A stretch of DNA of 64,000 bases from Odobenus rosmarus divergens (taxonomy: Eukaryota > Chordata > Mammalia > Carnivora > Odobenidae), in contig NW_004450467.1 in assembly GCF_000321225.1 (NCBI RefSeq), forward strand, positions 771,099 through 835,098. The letters run 5' to 3'. The translations under genes and the position numbers were made by a program. Below the pieces are notes generated by a model, which did no database searches, was not told where the DNA came from, and saw nothing but the letters and a program-made list of their open reading frames with translations. Of the stretch, positions 62,497 to 64,000 are shown piece by piece (position 1 is the stretch's first letter; every line of letters begins with the position of its first letter).

Positions 62497-64000
62497 GAAT
62501 ATGGATAACCATTTAGTAACCCACGAACTTTATTACTTAAATAATTTGGAAGAATGGAACAGTAATATGTTGAATTCAGAAATGAGGCAAAATTAGAAAC
62601 ATGAATAAACAGAAAAAATATAGGGAAGGATGGGGGAATAAGCTGTAGAATGGTATAATACAACCAGGTATCCCTAATAAAAATCATTTTCTAATAGTAC
62701 TTTCTCTGTTTCAAAGTATTTCCTAGTTGCATTGAAGTGTGCCGGCAGTGACTATAATTCAGACATTCACCATGACCACTAAGTATTAAGTTTAAAACTA
62801 AACAAACTTCCAGAATCATGCTCTAGCTACAGGGCTGCACATCACCAGTGACACTATATGCATTTGTTCCAAGAAAGATTGTGAATTAGGCAACAGAAAA
62901 TATCAAGAATGGAGCCTTACTTAAAAGTCTTTAAATAAAAGCAGACACACTACCTATCTCTTTTGATGAATGTGATATGGAAGATTATTTCTAGGCTCAT
63001 TATACTTACCTGGCCACATGGCTCCTCAGCAAATGTTACTCGACTCTCTGGCTCATGGAGGGAGATCTAATTTCTAGAACAGTTTTGGAAATTAAGATAT
63101 AAACTTTGATCATTCCCCAAAGGATAGACTCTGATTAATGGCGAGTCTGGAGAGTTTGACATCTCTAAAAGTCATCCTAAAAGAACAAAGTTTGATTAAA
63201 GTACTTCTACAAAGCAGGTCTGGAAAAGCTCCAGAATACCAGACCAGGTAGACCAGAATACCAGACCACTGTCCTCACCAAATATCTCTAAAATTGTACA
63301 CATATACACACAAATATAGACAGTCTCAAAGATTTTGTCTATAAAATGAATTTCATTGTGTATATGTAAACATATGTACATATCTGGGATGATTCCTATT
63401 TCAATCAGGATCACAAATATTTTTAGAATAAACAGGTAGCAAAAAAAAAAATTAGCCAGGGGAGACCCTCTTAAGAAGTCTGATGATAAGGGAAAGAAAG
63501 ATAGCAGTGTAGGAAAGGCTTTTTCTTTTTTTTAGGCTAGTGGAGATCAGAGCAAGAGAAAGGAGTCAATAGAAAAGGAGCAACTGAAGATCATGTGCCA
63601 ATCTATCTTGGAAAATAAAATATATAGCATATGTTAAGCACATATGTCATGCCCTGTGCGAATGGCTAGCCCTAAGTTTTCTCAGACAATTCTGAAGCAT
63701 GGACCTTCTTTTTTTTCCCCTGTAGCACCATTAAAACAGCTCTGATCCCATTATATTAAATTTTTGTTTATGTGTCTCCTCAAAGGCAGAGACCACTGTT
63801 TATCCATTTTTGTGTCCTCGGTTCTTAGCACAGGATGGAAGTTCTGTTTCGCAAATTGAATAAGTGACTGGATGAGAAGACAGGAGGGAAGAGGCAGAAG
63901 CAAGGAGTGAATCCAGGAGAATGCAAACAGGGCAGGCTCACAAACACACAGGCACAGCTAGGCATGGAAAGGTAATGTTAGTCTTCAGGAACGTAGGTAA
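62497..64000. other. Gene-free stretch at right edge
   Basis: A possible L2 or similar old 3' end lies at about 63760-63870 (CAAAGGCAGAGACCACTGTT, GTGTCCTCGGTTCTTAGCAC). No gene recognised. Confidence 0.45.

Overview
The window is nuclear DNA of a caniform carnivore, probably an arctoid (bear, seal or mustelid grade). It is AT-rich and holds about 37 tRNA-type Can-SINEs (head GCGCCTGGGTGGCTCAG, tail AAATAAATAAAATCTT), most with clean target-site duplications (TSDs), plus carnivore-type L1 3' ends. The head lacks the form typical of the dog SINEC_Cf subfamily. The species cannot be named from this.

The one cellular gene I recognise is MYO3A (class III myosin) on the minus strand. Four kinase-domain exons are present: 27539-27706 (start codon), 24539-24673, 3424-3528 and 2125-2224. 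They encode residues 1 to about 170, from the N-terminus through the glycine loop, catalytic lysine, HRD loop and DFG. All exon edges carry GT/AG, and all joins are phase 0 until the last exon, which ends in phase 1 inside the DFG glycine. The rest of the gene lies beyond base 1. The intron between exons 2 and 3 is about 21 kb.

Region by region: 1-27.7 kb is MYO3A introns with Can-SINEs, several L1 remnants, a MER5A-like hAT element and a four-copy 33-bp minisatellite. From 27.7 to 44 kb is upstream sequence (5' UTR intron or intergenic), dominated by L2 pieces and a 6-kb old sense L1 (32.2-38.2 kb) carrying at least seven nested younger insertions. At 44.2-44.9 kb is an isolated CpG island, a candidate promoter. 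From 45 to 64 kb no cellular gene is recognised; there are SINEs, L1s, a hAT-like element and a 315-base assembly gap inside an opposed SINE pair.

The most notable object is at 53448-54465: a 1018-bp solitary LTR, flanked by a perfect 6-bp duplication (AATATT) and inserted into an old L1. It carries an uninterrupted 224-codon ORF whose topology and motifs resemble the superantigen (Sag) encoded in the LTR of mouse mammary tumour virus. Other observations are a 95-bp exact duplication at the left edge, an inverted duplication inserted inside a Can-SINE at 60.3 kb, dimeric Can-SINE insertions, and a perfect 26-bp palindrome.
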